Below are positions 37,036-49,300 of a stretch of DNA of 64,000 bases, in pieces (the first letter of the stretch is position 1; each line of letters opens with the position of its first letter). The notes below the pieces were generated by a model. That model made no database searches, was not told where the DNA came from, and worked only from the letters and a program-made list of their open reading frames with translations. Position numbers and translations under genes: made by a program. The stretch comes from Pithys albifrons albifrons (Eukaryota > Chordata > Aves > Passeriformes > Thamnophilidae), in NCBI RefSeq assembly GCF_047495875.1, contig NC_092471.1, positions 15,211,001-15,275,000 of the forward strand, read 5' to 3'.

Positions 37036-40000
37036 TATAATCTCCTTAAAATATCAGCAATGAACCAGAAACTAAGCATGAGCCCTGACAGTGATACATT
37101 GCCTTTCTATCCTGTGTTGCCACAGGTCCTGAGCTAATAATTTTCCAGATATTTTTGTTAATGATGCATTGTAAAGATTTACCAGTCTTTTTTATTTTTT
37201 TTTTTATCCCAGACCTTGTTCCATAAGTCATCACATTAACCCTGCCATTTTGAACCAATTAAAATTCAGAATACAGGATATTTCATGGAATTGCAAGAAT
37301 GCTAGGAAAGGGTTTCAAATCTAAGTCATGTGAAGCCATGTGTGGCCATAAATATAAATTTCTAAACACAGTAATTTCATTCCAGCAACTGGAAAGATGG
37401 ATTTATGTATGTACCAACTCAACATACAGATTGTTGCAAGTCAATAAAGGAAGCTGCTATTCTCAAGGTTCCTTGTGAATCATCTATATTTCATCAAAGA
37501 TTATTTTTATATATTGAGTCTCTGAATTTGTATTCTACTGTCCTGTGTGAAACCCCAGGACCATACAGAACACTACAAAAATCTAAGGTTATTGCTAATC
37601 TATTCCATATTAAAAATTAAACACACACGATACAGGACAAACATCAAACCTCAAGGATTTTCCAAAAGATTTTGCTTTGAGAAAGCCTGTTGAATTACAA
37701 GAGCAGAGAGAGAAAGAAGCATCTGCACAATGGGAAAAAAGTCTTTGTTCTCTTTCTGCTGACAGGAGACTGCTTCAATATAGTGCTGATTACTAGACAA
37801 TAAAGGATAAAGAGGGTTTAGCTTACACACAGTTTTATGATGGTCAGCTGGATCCCTGTCCAGTTTCATTTGATGTCAATACCAAAAAGGAGAAATCCAC
37901 AATGCTGGCAGGAAATGAACTTTCCAACAGAGGCTTTCTTTACAAATGTTAATCATCTCAATCTAGTGAAGCATTCAAATATGTTTAAGAATAAGCAGGT
38001 AAATATTCCCAGTCAAACCACAAGAGCTAGGCATCAGATAAACCTGAAATCAATAGGATTTCAATGAAACCTAATTTACTTTAGTTCTTTGCTGTTATAG
38101 TTCTCTTCCAAATTACAGTTTATATAGCTAGGCAAAATTTTCACAATATGTGATTATTTTTTTCAGTCTTGGAAGAAAACAAGAGAGCAAAAACCACACT
38201 GAGTTACTACTTATAAATCTAAGGCCCAAACTGTTCCTATACTGCTGGAAGGTGAGGGAAAATATGTGTTTGCATTTATATATGTATTCCTACTTTTTCT
38301 TTCTTATTTTTTTTAATTTTACAGCAGCTCCTAGAGAACTTCACTGTTACTGAAGATGAAAAGGAAAAACCTGATCTGTCTTACAGATATTTAAAAGTAT
38401 GTAATATGATTTTTAGCTCCATGATGAGTTTGAAATAAGATAAATCAATTCATAACTCTGTAGTACATCTTGTCCACTAATCTTTACACGTTTGTTTTCT
38501 CTTATAGGTTCTGTTAAAAAGGGTAAACCCCAAACTCCACAGGTAGTTAGTTGTGAAACATGGTTGTATCAACTTGCAGATTAACAACATGGTCAAGAAA
38601 AATCTTATTCCTTATTATAAAGACAGAATTTATATTGACTCAAGAAAAAATTGGCTACATGCTCCTAAAACCATGGCAAAATCACAGACACCAGAACCCT
38701 GCATGTCCATATCCAAGGGTTTGACTTAATATTTTCCAGGTGAGGAAATTGTGATACAAATTATCCATATAATATTTACTGCTTCTGTAAAACTAGAGCT
38801 TCAAGAGTTCATCACACTCAGGAGCCAGTTGATGTGTCTGCACTGTAAGGAAGAATTGTCAGGGGTTGGCAAACTCAACTGTTTCAGCATGGCATCACAC
38901 GCTCCAGATTTTCAGTGGTTACTCTCTTGGGAAGGAGAGAATCCTTCCTGCTTTTAACCAGAGAGGCTCTCACGTTGCTTTTCTTGGAAGGAGAACAGAA
39001 CCACTGCTAAACATCAAGTATTGAACTACTGACTGCAGTGAGAACCAAGGGAGATATAGCATATTTACTAGTTCTTGATAGATTTTAATCTGGCATTAAA
39101 TTAATATCCTAATTATTGTCTTCTGCAGCACTGAATTCATAACAGCTCTACCTGCACCAGAGAAATTTTATGGGAAATAGATATTTCTTATAAAAGGGAA
39201 TATGGATTCACAGGTCCAAGAGCCCAGATACACTGTTTTGGTTTCTATTTTCACTTATACTTAATTTGCACCCTTTCCCTCATTTCAAACTCTGTTCCTT
39301 TCTTGGAAGAAAGTATCCTCTTACAATTTTTGTTTCCCTCCATAAGAGGAAGATTGAGCTCAAACACAGGAGGTTCCTCAGCAGTCCACTAACCCCTCTC
39401 TGCTGTAAACCCTAAAATATCAAACTCCATGAATTGATTTTCTTTCGTTCTCTGCTGCAGGCATAACTGTTAATGAAGTTGCCAGGTCTGTTGAGATTCT
39501 AAGGATTTATTTGTTATACTGAGAACAGTGTCAGGACAGAGAGTTATTGGTTGCTTTACTCTGACAGTTTTATTCATGAAGCAGAATACTGGAACTTACA
39601 GAAGCTGCACTCATTCAATATATCATTCCTGAAACTTAGTTAAAAGCTTAATACAAACTTAGTTTAAAGGAAAACTATTGTCTTTAACATGCAAATACTT
39701 TATAAATAAATTGCCTTAAAACATCTAAGTGAATTATTCTGTCATATAATCACTCTTAGGAAAGCTGTGGACTGACTTCCTCCTATTAACCCTTAACCAA
39801 TCCAAACCACAGCAGTCAGTCTTAGAAATGTCTCTTTAAGTGTCCTATGCCCTTCAGTTTGTCTCCCTATCCCCTCTCTTACTCCTACTTGAGTTGTGCT
39901 GCATCAAGGCAAACATGGGACTCAAACTTGGGATCTGAGTCATAAGATCAGATTAGAGGCATTAGCCCTGGCAATTAATAAATGCTCTCAATATCATTAT

Positions 40001-40383
40001 TTGTACTGTGGCAGAAGTAAGGTTCACTTGGCAAGAGAAGAGCAGCACTGAGAGAGGGTCTGGATTCAGCTGTAGCTCAGTGCCAATGACTCAGATTGGT
40101 TTTCTTGTGGCTCCCTGACCCTGCTGAGCAGGACTGCACATCCCAGCAACTGCCAGGCTTATCTGTGAGCTACCACAAGAGAGGATTCATCACCACAATT
40201 TTAGGGAACAAATTTAATATGGACTGCTTACTGAGAGCTGTTAGCCATCAACACACACACATAACCTCAACCCTGTTATCCATGGTAATTCAGAGTCATG
40301 TTCTGAGTGCCAAGAAGTGGAAACTTGCTTACTTGAAATTCATTTAGGAAAGATCAGCAAATAATTATTTTTAAAATCCAACT
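37036..40383. other. Unique AT-rich non-coding DNA
   Basis: No gene recognised; the longest frame is 76 codons. T-rich runs occur near 37190-37204 and 38296-38320. Nothing else is evident. Confidence 0.7.
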
Positions 40384-40469
40384 AAAAAACAAACCCAAAA
40401 AAACAACAAACAAAAACCCACCACCCAAAACCATAAACTCCCACAAAACACCAAATTAAAAAAAAAAAA
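40384..40469 (+). repeat. A/C-rich low-complexity tract
   Basis: Plus strand is almost only A and C (CAAA, CCCA and CCACC units), ending in a run of A at 40458-40469. Its composition is very like the tract at 35825-35910, about 4.5 kb away. Confidence 0.85.
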
Positions 40470-43400
40470 GCTTGAAATTTAAACAACAAATCAGTATGAC
40501 TACATTTTAACTGTGTGACATATGTCATAGTTTAGAAAAAGATTGCTCCAGTCTGAAATGAGTAGGAGAAAAATTATTGAGGCAGAAGAGAGACATTTTG
40601 GAAAATAAAAGCTCACATAGAACATTTTCAAATCAAAGGCAACACAATTTAAAATTTTGAGAAAACACAAATGACCTGAAACACAAAAGACCTGAAATTA
40701 CTGCAAAACTCAGTTTTTAGGTGGTTAGTTTTCCTTCTAGTAAGATTCTGTGTAGAAAGGAAATTGTTCACTAATGCAGAGGCTGATTTCTTTATGAAGA
40801 AAAGTCAGCAATCAGACTGAGTCTAGAAATTGAAAAGAAAGCCTTAAATCCTACTTTGGTGGCACAGACTTCAAAACCTAAAAATAACACATTGGTTTCA
40901 TTTATTTCAATGCACAGCATCAAAGTAAGAAGTAGAAAAGGAAAAGCAAACTTTATTTCCTGAATCTTTTAATAAAAACATTTATTTCTTGAAAATTTGA
41001 ATTTGCCAATCAAAAAGGTATCCTGGACATCAGAAACATTTGAGATTTATTGGCCCTGAACTTCTACTTTGAATTGAAGCAGGAATGTTTTCATCTTCCA
41101 GCAAAAATAGGCTTTTCTCTGGTGAGCCCGTGTTGCTACAAGTCCAGTGCAGGTGCTACACCCACCTGTCCAGAACAGACTTTGAATGGTTGGTCTCACA
41201 GGTAACACTAGTGATACACACCAGATATCAAACAAGCTCTGTCACAATCATTTTGATTTCTTTCTTTCCTCCTCAGCCTCCCAAAACAGTCAAGAGACCC
41301 TATTTGAAAATATTTCCCTGTGAATCTAAATATAAAAAAATTAGAGCAGAACCTACAAAACATGTTAGTTTAATAGAACATGCTTGCCAGCATATAAGGT
41401 ATGAAACTCAACAGAGGGAAGATCTGTGACAATGCTGTGAGGCAGGAAGGCTTTTGCAGGTTTGGCACAGTGGCATTCCTCAGGGAAGGAGAATTAAAAT
41501 CCAGTAAAATCCTTTACATTCTTCCACAGTGCTGTGTGTTCTGGATATATTTTCTCTTGTAGAAAATAACATCTTAGAGTGATTTTAAGAAACCTACTAT
41601 TTTTTGCCTTTCTCTTGTAATATAAAAAACTCTAACGAGTCAAACACAGAAGGAAAAAATATAATAAGGAATATATTTAGGAGATAGAATGAGAAGAGAT
41701 TGAATAAAAGCATTGTACTACTCTCCCACTGTTTTCTATATAAATGTTACTTACCAAACCTTTGCTTAAAATAAAAGGGGACTTTTTCCTACTATGAAAT
41801 ATTTCCTCTACATGTCTAGTCTACCCAATCGTACACTGGAATTGGTTCAGTGATACTCTTCCAGTTCCCAATAATGCATTTTCCTTAGTGCTGCCCAATT
41901 ACTCTTCTGTTGTAGTTTTCTCTGAAGTTCAGCTTTCTTCTCTCAATCCTAAATCACCAAATCATATTCATGCCTTCGCTCTTTTACAAATAAAGCTTAA
42001 AATCCCTGTTCAAATTCTTTTGCTTCCTATGCTTTGTTTATAATATAAAGTGTCTCAAAACAAAAAATTTTAAGACAAAATTCCCCCCTGCTTCCCAAGA
42101 AAGCACTTCCCCAAGAAAAACAAAAGCAAACAAATGAAGAACAATTCAGCTCCAGCCAACTTGGGTGGGTTTGGTTTTCCTTTCTCATTTTCTTTGCTCA
42201 GTTAATTAACTGAATATTGCAATTAAACATGGCCAGAGACAAAGTACAGTGCACATTTGTCACCTGATTCTAAATATTATCTCAGGGATGTCACCTACAA
42301 ACATATGACACATCTTTTTCTGTAAAAGCTCCTCAGTGGTCTCTAAAGCCTGGATTTGTAATTTGACAGGAAAAGCTGAAGATAGAAGACAAAAATAGAA
42401 AAAAAATGAGGAGGTTTTTTTTCTGTTAGGTAATGGTACAAGTTTCTGTAGGTAATCTTCTTCAGCCAAGCTCCATGCAATGATAGAGTTGTTCTACACA
42501 TGCAAAACTGAACTCCAACAATAACATTAAAAATTCACAGAATACCTCATGTGTATCTCCTATGACAGTGACTAGTGTCATTAGACAATAAAAGATGAAC
42601 AGGAGCTCAATAAAATACAGCAGAGCTCCATGAACCAAGGAGAAAATGAATGCTCTTGTTCAAGGTCATGGACCCAGCCTAAGCTGCTGTTAAATTAAAA
42701 CTACCCTGTTAGGATGCTTGAATTATCTGTGCCATGTGGATTGGGACCATTGACAGCTGATGAGAAAATTACTTCTGTGCCACCTCAGGGGAATTCCCAC
42801 ACCTATTAGGCCTCAGTGGAAATGAGATAAGTTTGCTTTAAGCTCCTTCTGGGCTGTATGCCAGAGTTTGGCAGAGTGAAGAAAAGAAACAGGCCAGCAG
42901 TCACTTAGGCTTGGGTTTGGTGTTTGACAAGGAATGCCTAAATGAGGCACAGCAGGGAAAAATAAGTGCCTTTCTTTGATTAGATGAATCAGAGAGTACA
43001 CTGTATTTCAAAAGTGGTAATTTTAAGAGACAAACATCTCCTTAGTTGCAAACAAGAAGAAGAATTGGTAAGATGATGGGAAGGGGTGTGCAAGCAAAGC
43101 TGAGTCAGTAAAGAACCCAGGGTTATCAGTTTAGCAGCCACAGGTTATGAAATATTCTGTAAGATTACTGTGGATCTTGATGTATAATTTCTCAAATGCA
43201 CATGGCAGATTTGTCATAAATAATAAACCAATGCATAAATGTAGCTTATATCTTGGGGGATAATGCCACATTCTTTTCACTCATAGGTCATTAGTTGTCA
43301 TTTTAATTCCTAGGATTGGGGTCTTGAAAATTCTTCAACACTGGCAGTCCACTTCTACATAAATAATGCTACACTCCTGTAGCTAGTTGGGTTTTCCAGG

Positions 43401-44044
43401 CAATAGAGTGTAACAGAACAGAACAGCTTTACTTAATTGTCATACAAAAAGCAGGACAAGTATCATTTTGTTCCAACATTGTATGAGGGTGATGATACTT
43501 CCTCTTGCCCCATCCTTGGGCCTGATCTGTGATCTCAGAAGCTCCTAATAAGCCTTGACCACAACAGCTGAGCCACGAGGCCCAGGTATGACCAGGAGCT
43601 CTTAAATGGTAGAGGTGGGATCAACCAGAAACATCAGCTGCCCAAACAAGGCCCTCTTGAAACAACTATTCTTTGTAGCCTTGGTAAACCACTTACCTGA
43701 ATCATAGTCCAAGTGGAGCAGTACCATTGCTACTGCACTTTGAGGAAAAAAAACCCAGTAGTTACTGACTTGGGTTTGGGCCAGGATGGAAAATTATTGA
43801 TTATTATTATTTTGTGACCCTATGAACACTGGTCCTAAGTGAGATCCTTTTTGCTCTCCCAGGCTATAGTGGCTTCACTATCACCTTCCTCTGACTGGGA
43901 CACTTCTCAGAGCTTGCAAACCCTCAAGTTTACTACAATTGAAGAAGAGTCACTGATGCTGAGGATGAAGCTGATATGGCCCCACACATATGTCCACAAT
44001 CCTTGAGGTGCAACAATTGCCTGTTGGGAAACAGGAAGGGATTT
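40470..44044. other. Unique AT-rich non-coding DNA
   Basis: No gene recognised. The longest frame, 114 codons at 41085-41429, has no motif I know. At 43521-43543 there is a short match to an internal part of vertebrate 5S rRNA (see findings), not enough to call an RNA gene or a SINE. Confidence 0.65.
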
Positions 44045-44180
44045 GATCACAGAATATTCTGAGTTGGAAGGGACCCACAAGGATCACTGAGTTCAACTCT
44101 GAAGTGAGTGGTCCATGCAGGGAAACAAACCTGTGACTCTGGCATTCTTAGCACCAAGTCTTTAACCAGCAGCTAATCTC
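44045..44180 (-). mobile_element. tRNA-Ile-headed SINE with CR1-like tail (TguSINE1 type)
   Basis: On the minus strand the element starts with TTAGCTGCTGGTTAAAGA, passes through TTGGTGCTAAGAATGCCAGA and then GGTTTGTTTCCCTGCATGGA. This follows the body of a tRNA-Ile gene (A box TTAGCTCAGTTGGTTAGAGC, anticodon region GGTGCTAATAA, B box GGTTCGATCCC) with substitutions. It then runs into GATCCTTGTGGGTCCCTTCC and AACTCAGAATATTCTGTGATC, a CR1-type 3' tail. A tRNA head on a CR1-like tail is how I recall the songbird SINE TguSINE1, mobilised by CR1 machinery. The B box has lost the invariant CGA core (reads TGT) and the A box is one base short, so it is unlikely to be transcribed by RNA polymerase III now. 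It is not a tRNA gene: the acceptor stem cannot form. No clear target-site duplication was seen. Confidence 0.85.
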
Positions 44181-45474
44181 AGGGTCAATGTGAGTATTTC
44201 ACTGGACTTGAGGGAAGTTTCTGACAGGTCCCTTTACACACAATAGAAATATGCTTACACTCCATTTTACCTGTGTGCCTGTGAATTGATTACAGTAATA
44301 ATGCAAATATTTCAAATCTATAGTTACGTTGTTGTTTTAATTGTAGTGAACCCTATGGAATCACTTAGTAAATGTTAAAACAGTCAGTGGTTAACTGTTG
44401 TTAAAACTCTTTGCACCCTTATCTTAGCATCCATCTCCTTTGCAGCCTTCCCCTCTCTTGCATTCCCAGCTTTCATTCCATATAATTCATTCCCAATTGC
44501 TTTTAGCTTGACCTTCCTTTATACGCTTTAACTTGTGTAGTAAGTAATACAGTGAACTTTGCTGTCAAATTCTGTAAAGCCACATTTTCAAAAATTCTTA
44601 TTAAATCCTCCTTTTTCCAATACCTTTGACAGTGTTTCTTTAAGCAGCCAAACCCCTCACTCTCAGCAATGAGAAGCACTTTAAAGAATAATATATTTCC
44701 TGAAATTGTTCTGTCTCTCCCCACTTTTCACCAGACCTTCCTTTTAAGAACCTCTGAAAAGAATCTGGATTCTCATGTCTCTGTTAGCTGTCACAGACCA
44801 CATTGCAACCAGAAAATCCTGCAGCTAAACCCCTACTTGTTTGAAATCTCTGCAGTTTGGACTCAACACTGATGTGTGGGAATTCCAAGCATTCAAACTG
44901 CCTTTTCTCTGAACATTCTGGGTACAGGGTAGAGCTTGTCCAGTATAAGATTAACCAGGGTGAAGCTCTCAGACAAAACAGAGGATCTCCTAAAATCTTA
45001 CCAGGTTGTTGGGCTTGCTAACTTTATTGTCTTGACAGGAATGACTTGTCTCCAGAAAAAGGAATTCACAACATCCCTTGATTGATTCTACCCTTTCTTC
45101 ATCTTTCCACATCCTACTAGTAAAAATAGGCTTTCCATGGTACCTTTTTTATGTTCATAGCCCTTAACTCTCCTTGCACAGGGATCTATAGGCTCTGAAC
45201 TCCATCATTAGCTCCAGTGGGGTCCTGAAAATTGGCTGTTGAAAAGTAAAAATTCCTTTATGGAGCTACTTTGCTCACTCCCAGCAGGGCTTGGATTATG
45301 TACACTGCAGGACTGTTGTGATGATAAAATGGCACAACTATTATTTCCCTTGTGCTTTATATTCTACTGGTGAAACACATGGCAACAGATCTCAAATATG
45401 AGTCATGTCAGTCAGTTCTTCCAACACATCTCAAGCTGCCAAGCTAAATCTTACTACTTATTAGGGCAAGACTA

Positions 45475-45499
45475 ATCATAATCATCATCTTCATCATCA
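45475..45499 (+). repeat. ATC-type triplet microsatellite
   Basis: ATC/TCA units repeat for about 25 bp with two interruptions (a lone ATA and CTT). Confidence 0.75.
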
Positions 45500-46306
45500 A
45501 TGCATGATATGCTTGTTTTAGTTTGTTTTCATCTAGGCAGAGCTATCGTTTCCTTCAGAGTTTTCTGTTAAGCTTGGGTTTACTAAGGCTCTACAGAAAC
45601 ATTTTCTTGTCAGGTAAGGGCATTAAAGGTTTATATGTGGATTGTCTTTTTGCCTTAAATTTATCTTTTATTAAATATCCACAAAGAAAAAGCAGTGGAA
45701 GAACACTATAAAAATGGGGCAAGCCTTTGCCTCATGGGGTCTCAGCTATCATCTGACCATGGATTTTAAAATTACAAACAACATGCAAGTGAAAATAACA
45801 TGTCATTTCTCCTCTCACATACCTCTAGGTAAGTGGAATTGACATAAAAAAACCCATCAAGGTAATTTGTTTTCACTTGGCAACAGAAACTAAAATACAT
45901 CAACTTTCCTGTCATCAGCAGCATCTTGGATTCTCCCACAGTGATGTTTCTGCCTGATTGAAGGGGACATTTGCAGAGCTATAGACAAAGTCAGGCTCAG
46001 AGAGCAAACTGCCATTACTCATGCTTTCGACAAGTATCAGCAGGTATCTCACATTTGATCTTAAAATAAGGAAAGGAATAAAGGTTGAGGAAATTAAACA
46101 CATTTCCAGATATTGCAGATGACATCCATCAAATGATCGGTAATATTATGTATTTTTTCCATTGGCCAACTATAAACATGCATGGGCAACATCTTCCCAT
46201 ATGTCATTTTGTTTGTATAAAACACACTGATAATCATAATTGTGTAACTGAAAATACCACAGATGAAAAATATTCCTACATCCTTCTGATCCAAGGGAGT
46301 TAACTT

Positions 46307-46350
46307 CCACCTGTGAGACATCTGTCATCAGATGTCAGGGCTGCAGGTGG
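46307..46350. repeat. Nested two-stem inverted repeat
   Basis: Inner stem: GACATCTG (46317-46324) pairs with CAGATGTC (46329-46336) around a TCAT loop. Outer stem: CCACCTG (46307-46313) pairs with CAGGTGG (46344-46350). The internal loop is 3 nt on one side and 7 nt on the other. Both stems are perfect. It is smaller than a typical microRNA precursor. Confidence 0.85.
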
Positions 46351-49300
46351 TATGAAAGAGAAAAGAGCTACTAATAGTTCAGTTCTGCCATGATGGTCCA
46401 TGCCTGTCTCTATATACATCAGTTGTCCACTGAGCCATGTCTCTTTACTGACTCCCTCAACATTCTCCTCAGAGTGCTTAAGTAGAAGGCAGGATCAAGA
46501 TATGAGTCAAATTTAATTTAAGCCTGGATCTCCCACAGCTCAACAAAAGGGAGAGAAAAGACCATAACACTGATGTTTCCCATTCTGCCCCTGCCAAGTC
46601 AGGTTTCCCAAAACTCCAACCTGTGTGCTCATCCTTCAGTGAGGTTCTCCTTTTCCATCTTAGGGGAACTACTCCATTTGTTGCTGTGTGTTTTACCTGT
46701 GACATCCTCTCTGTTGCTCCCTCAATATATTGCATTGCAGGATATGATCACAGGGTAATTCAGGCTCTGTGGACTCTCATCTGGTCTCTCATCCAGCCTC
46801 CTGCTCAAGCAAGGTGAACTTCAAGGTTGGATCAGATTACCCACAGCTTTACCCAGTCTGGTCATTAAATCTCAAAACATGGAGATTTCCATAACATATT
46901 TTGGTAAACCATTCACTCTCCTGACTGTGAGAAACTCTCTCATATCCTGTCAGCAGCTTAGGTAGATGCAAGCAGGATTTCCACTGCTCCTTACCATCTA
47001 ACTTTTTGAAGCAGGTTTTTGGCAGGACTAGTCATACAGAGAACTCTATGGCTCCATCTAGAAATTAATAAACTGTTTACATTCAAGTTGTCTTTTACCT
47101 AATGTTTATACATAATAATTAAATATTCTGAGCTATAAGATTTGGTTAACTTTTTTCCCACAAATCAAAGGTTTTTTTCATGGTTAAGTTAAATAAATCT
47201 GAGCCCTGTTCTTTCAATTCAACACTATCACTGGGATCTCTTCATAAAGTGTTTTAAATTTTATTTTTCTGCTTGCAAGAAAACATTTACTGAGACTTTC
47301 CACTACTTCCTTTTAGTATTCTTCCCAGAATGTACTTAGGTTTTAAAACAGTACTATGCTATTTGGAGGATGTAACTTTGAATATATTTTAAAGAACACT
47401 AATAAATTAAACCTCCACATTATCAGAATGTAAATGGTTGAACCAGCCTGTCAGAAAGCCAAACAAAGAAACCCTGACTCCTTGCCTGCAGTTCCAGGCC
47501 AAGCTGAAAGTGCAATTGGGTACTCAACTATAACAGCTGCCATCTCCTTTGGCATCAATTGTAGGAGAATCCCCAGGAGAAAAAAATATAAAGAACTATC
47601 TCTTCTGCTTCTGGTCACCTAGAACTTCTCCACTTTAAGAGAATCTTTAGCTGGAAGTAGAAAAAGTGGAAAAATGTACCCACAAGACCTGAAAGAGTGG
47701 CTAGGAATAAAAAAGTTCTGATCTGGTGGCAGGCATTACTTTAGTTTCTTATTATATACATGATTGATGATACAGAAAAAAATATTAATCTCTGCAGAGA
47801 GTCTGCAGAACACATTTAAAAATGTTATGTGAATATCAATTTGCTTTGTTCATATTCCTTTTTGTTTGCATTTTCCAAATACTCCAGTGAAAAAGCTTTC
47901 CTAGCACAAGTCTTTGCAAAGATTTAATATGGTCTGCTCAAAGTGAAAATGAGGAATGGTACCCACAAATATGTGGTTTGCATTGCTTTTAGCTGTAAGT
48001 CTTTTGAAGAGCAGGAAAGTTGTCACACAAATTCCTTAAATGAAAATTCATAATTGAGCATTTTTGAATAACTGATAATTACTGACTTTTAAAGATAAAT
48101 TGGAATGTCTACAAATAATTTGAGTAATGTATAAAGCAGAGAACAGTGGATTGAAGAGAATTAGACAAATGGATACACTTCAAAATGAAAGGTACAGCTA
48201 TGTTTGTCAGTGAGATGGCTAACCCCTGCTTCTTTTATTTTTCATGATGTTTGCCAACCACCAAACTGCCTCTGCTGGCTGCTCTTGGCCATTGGAACCT
48301 TTGAAACTTTCACTTTCTTGAAAAAGGGCATATGTGTGTCCTGAAGGCTGTGAGTGTGAGTTCTCAGGTTTCCTTTTCCTACTTAGGATGCTAAATAGGA
48401 TAAAGGACTCTGTTGTGAAAGCAGTCATTTTCTGACCCTCAGCTTGACTGCATATCAGCCAAGAGCTAGAAATAAATCACAATCAGGCAAACTGTGTTTT
48501 AACCCTACTCATAGTCCCAAATTAATTAACCTAAAGTGAAAAAGTCTACAGAGCCTCTTGTCAGTCTTGCATGAGAAATTCTTCCAAAACTTGCAAACAA
48601 AGAAAAATAGCACTAGTACTTCATAAATACAAGTTCAAGAGTGTGCTGTTTCATCACTACAAAAAGAATAATTCTTGTTTATTATTAGAGATTTCCCTAG
48701 AGAGGGTGTGCAGAGTTATCAAGACCACCACTCACAAAGCCCAAGCAAGCAAAAATCTGACTCCTTTATCCTTAAATCCCATGTCCAAGTACAAGAATAA
48801 AAGCCACTATCAGTGAAAGTGTCTCCAGGCCAAAGCTACAGCAGGGGGAGAGCAAGAGTGATTGCTGAGAGTGCTTGTGTGGGATACACCATGCCCAGCT
48901 GTGTCCTGAAGCTGCCCAGGAACAGGGTACACACAGGGAAGAAGTCAAGGGAAGGAGAAAGTAGAAGGAGCCTCGGAGGGCATAGTTTAGTTCTGATCTT
49001 AGGAACCCTTGAATGAAAGGCCACATTGGAAACAAGCACCATTGCAAAGCCATTGCTTTAGTGAACGTGCAGGAAACTGTGTGTGCATGTGAGTGGTTGT
49101 ACACTTGGAAATAAAGCTTCCAGTCATGGCTGGTATATGCAAACTGTTTTCTTCATAGACTCCCACCCATACACAACCTCAGACAACCATGAACTGTGAT
49201 TCATATCTAATATTTTCTTTTCCCTCGAGCACTAGCCTGAATTTTTCATGTTACTCTGCGTGCTCCTGCACCTAAAGGGACAAATTTTGAGATATTTTAA

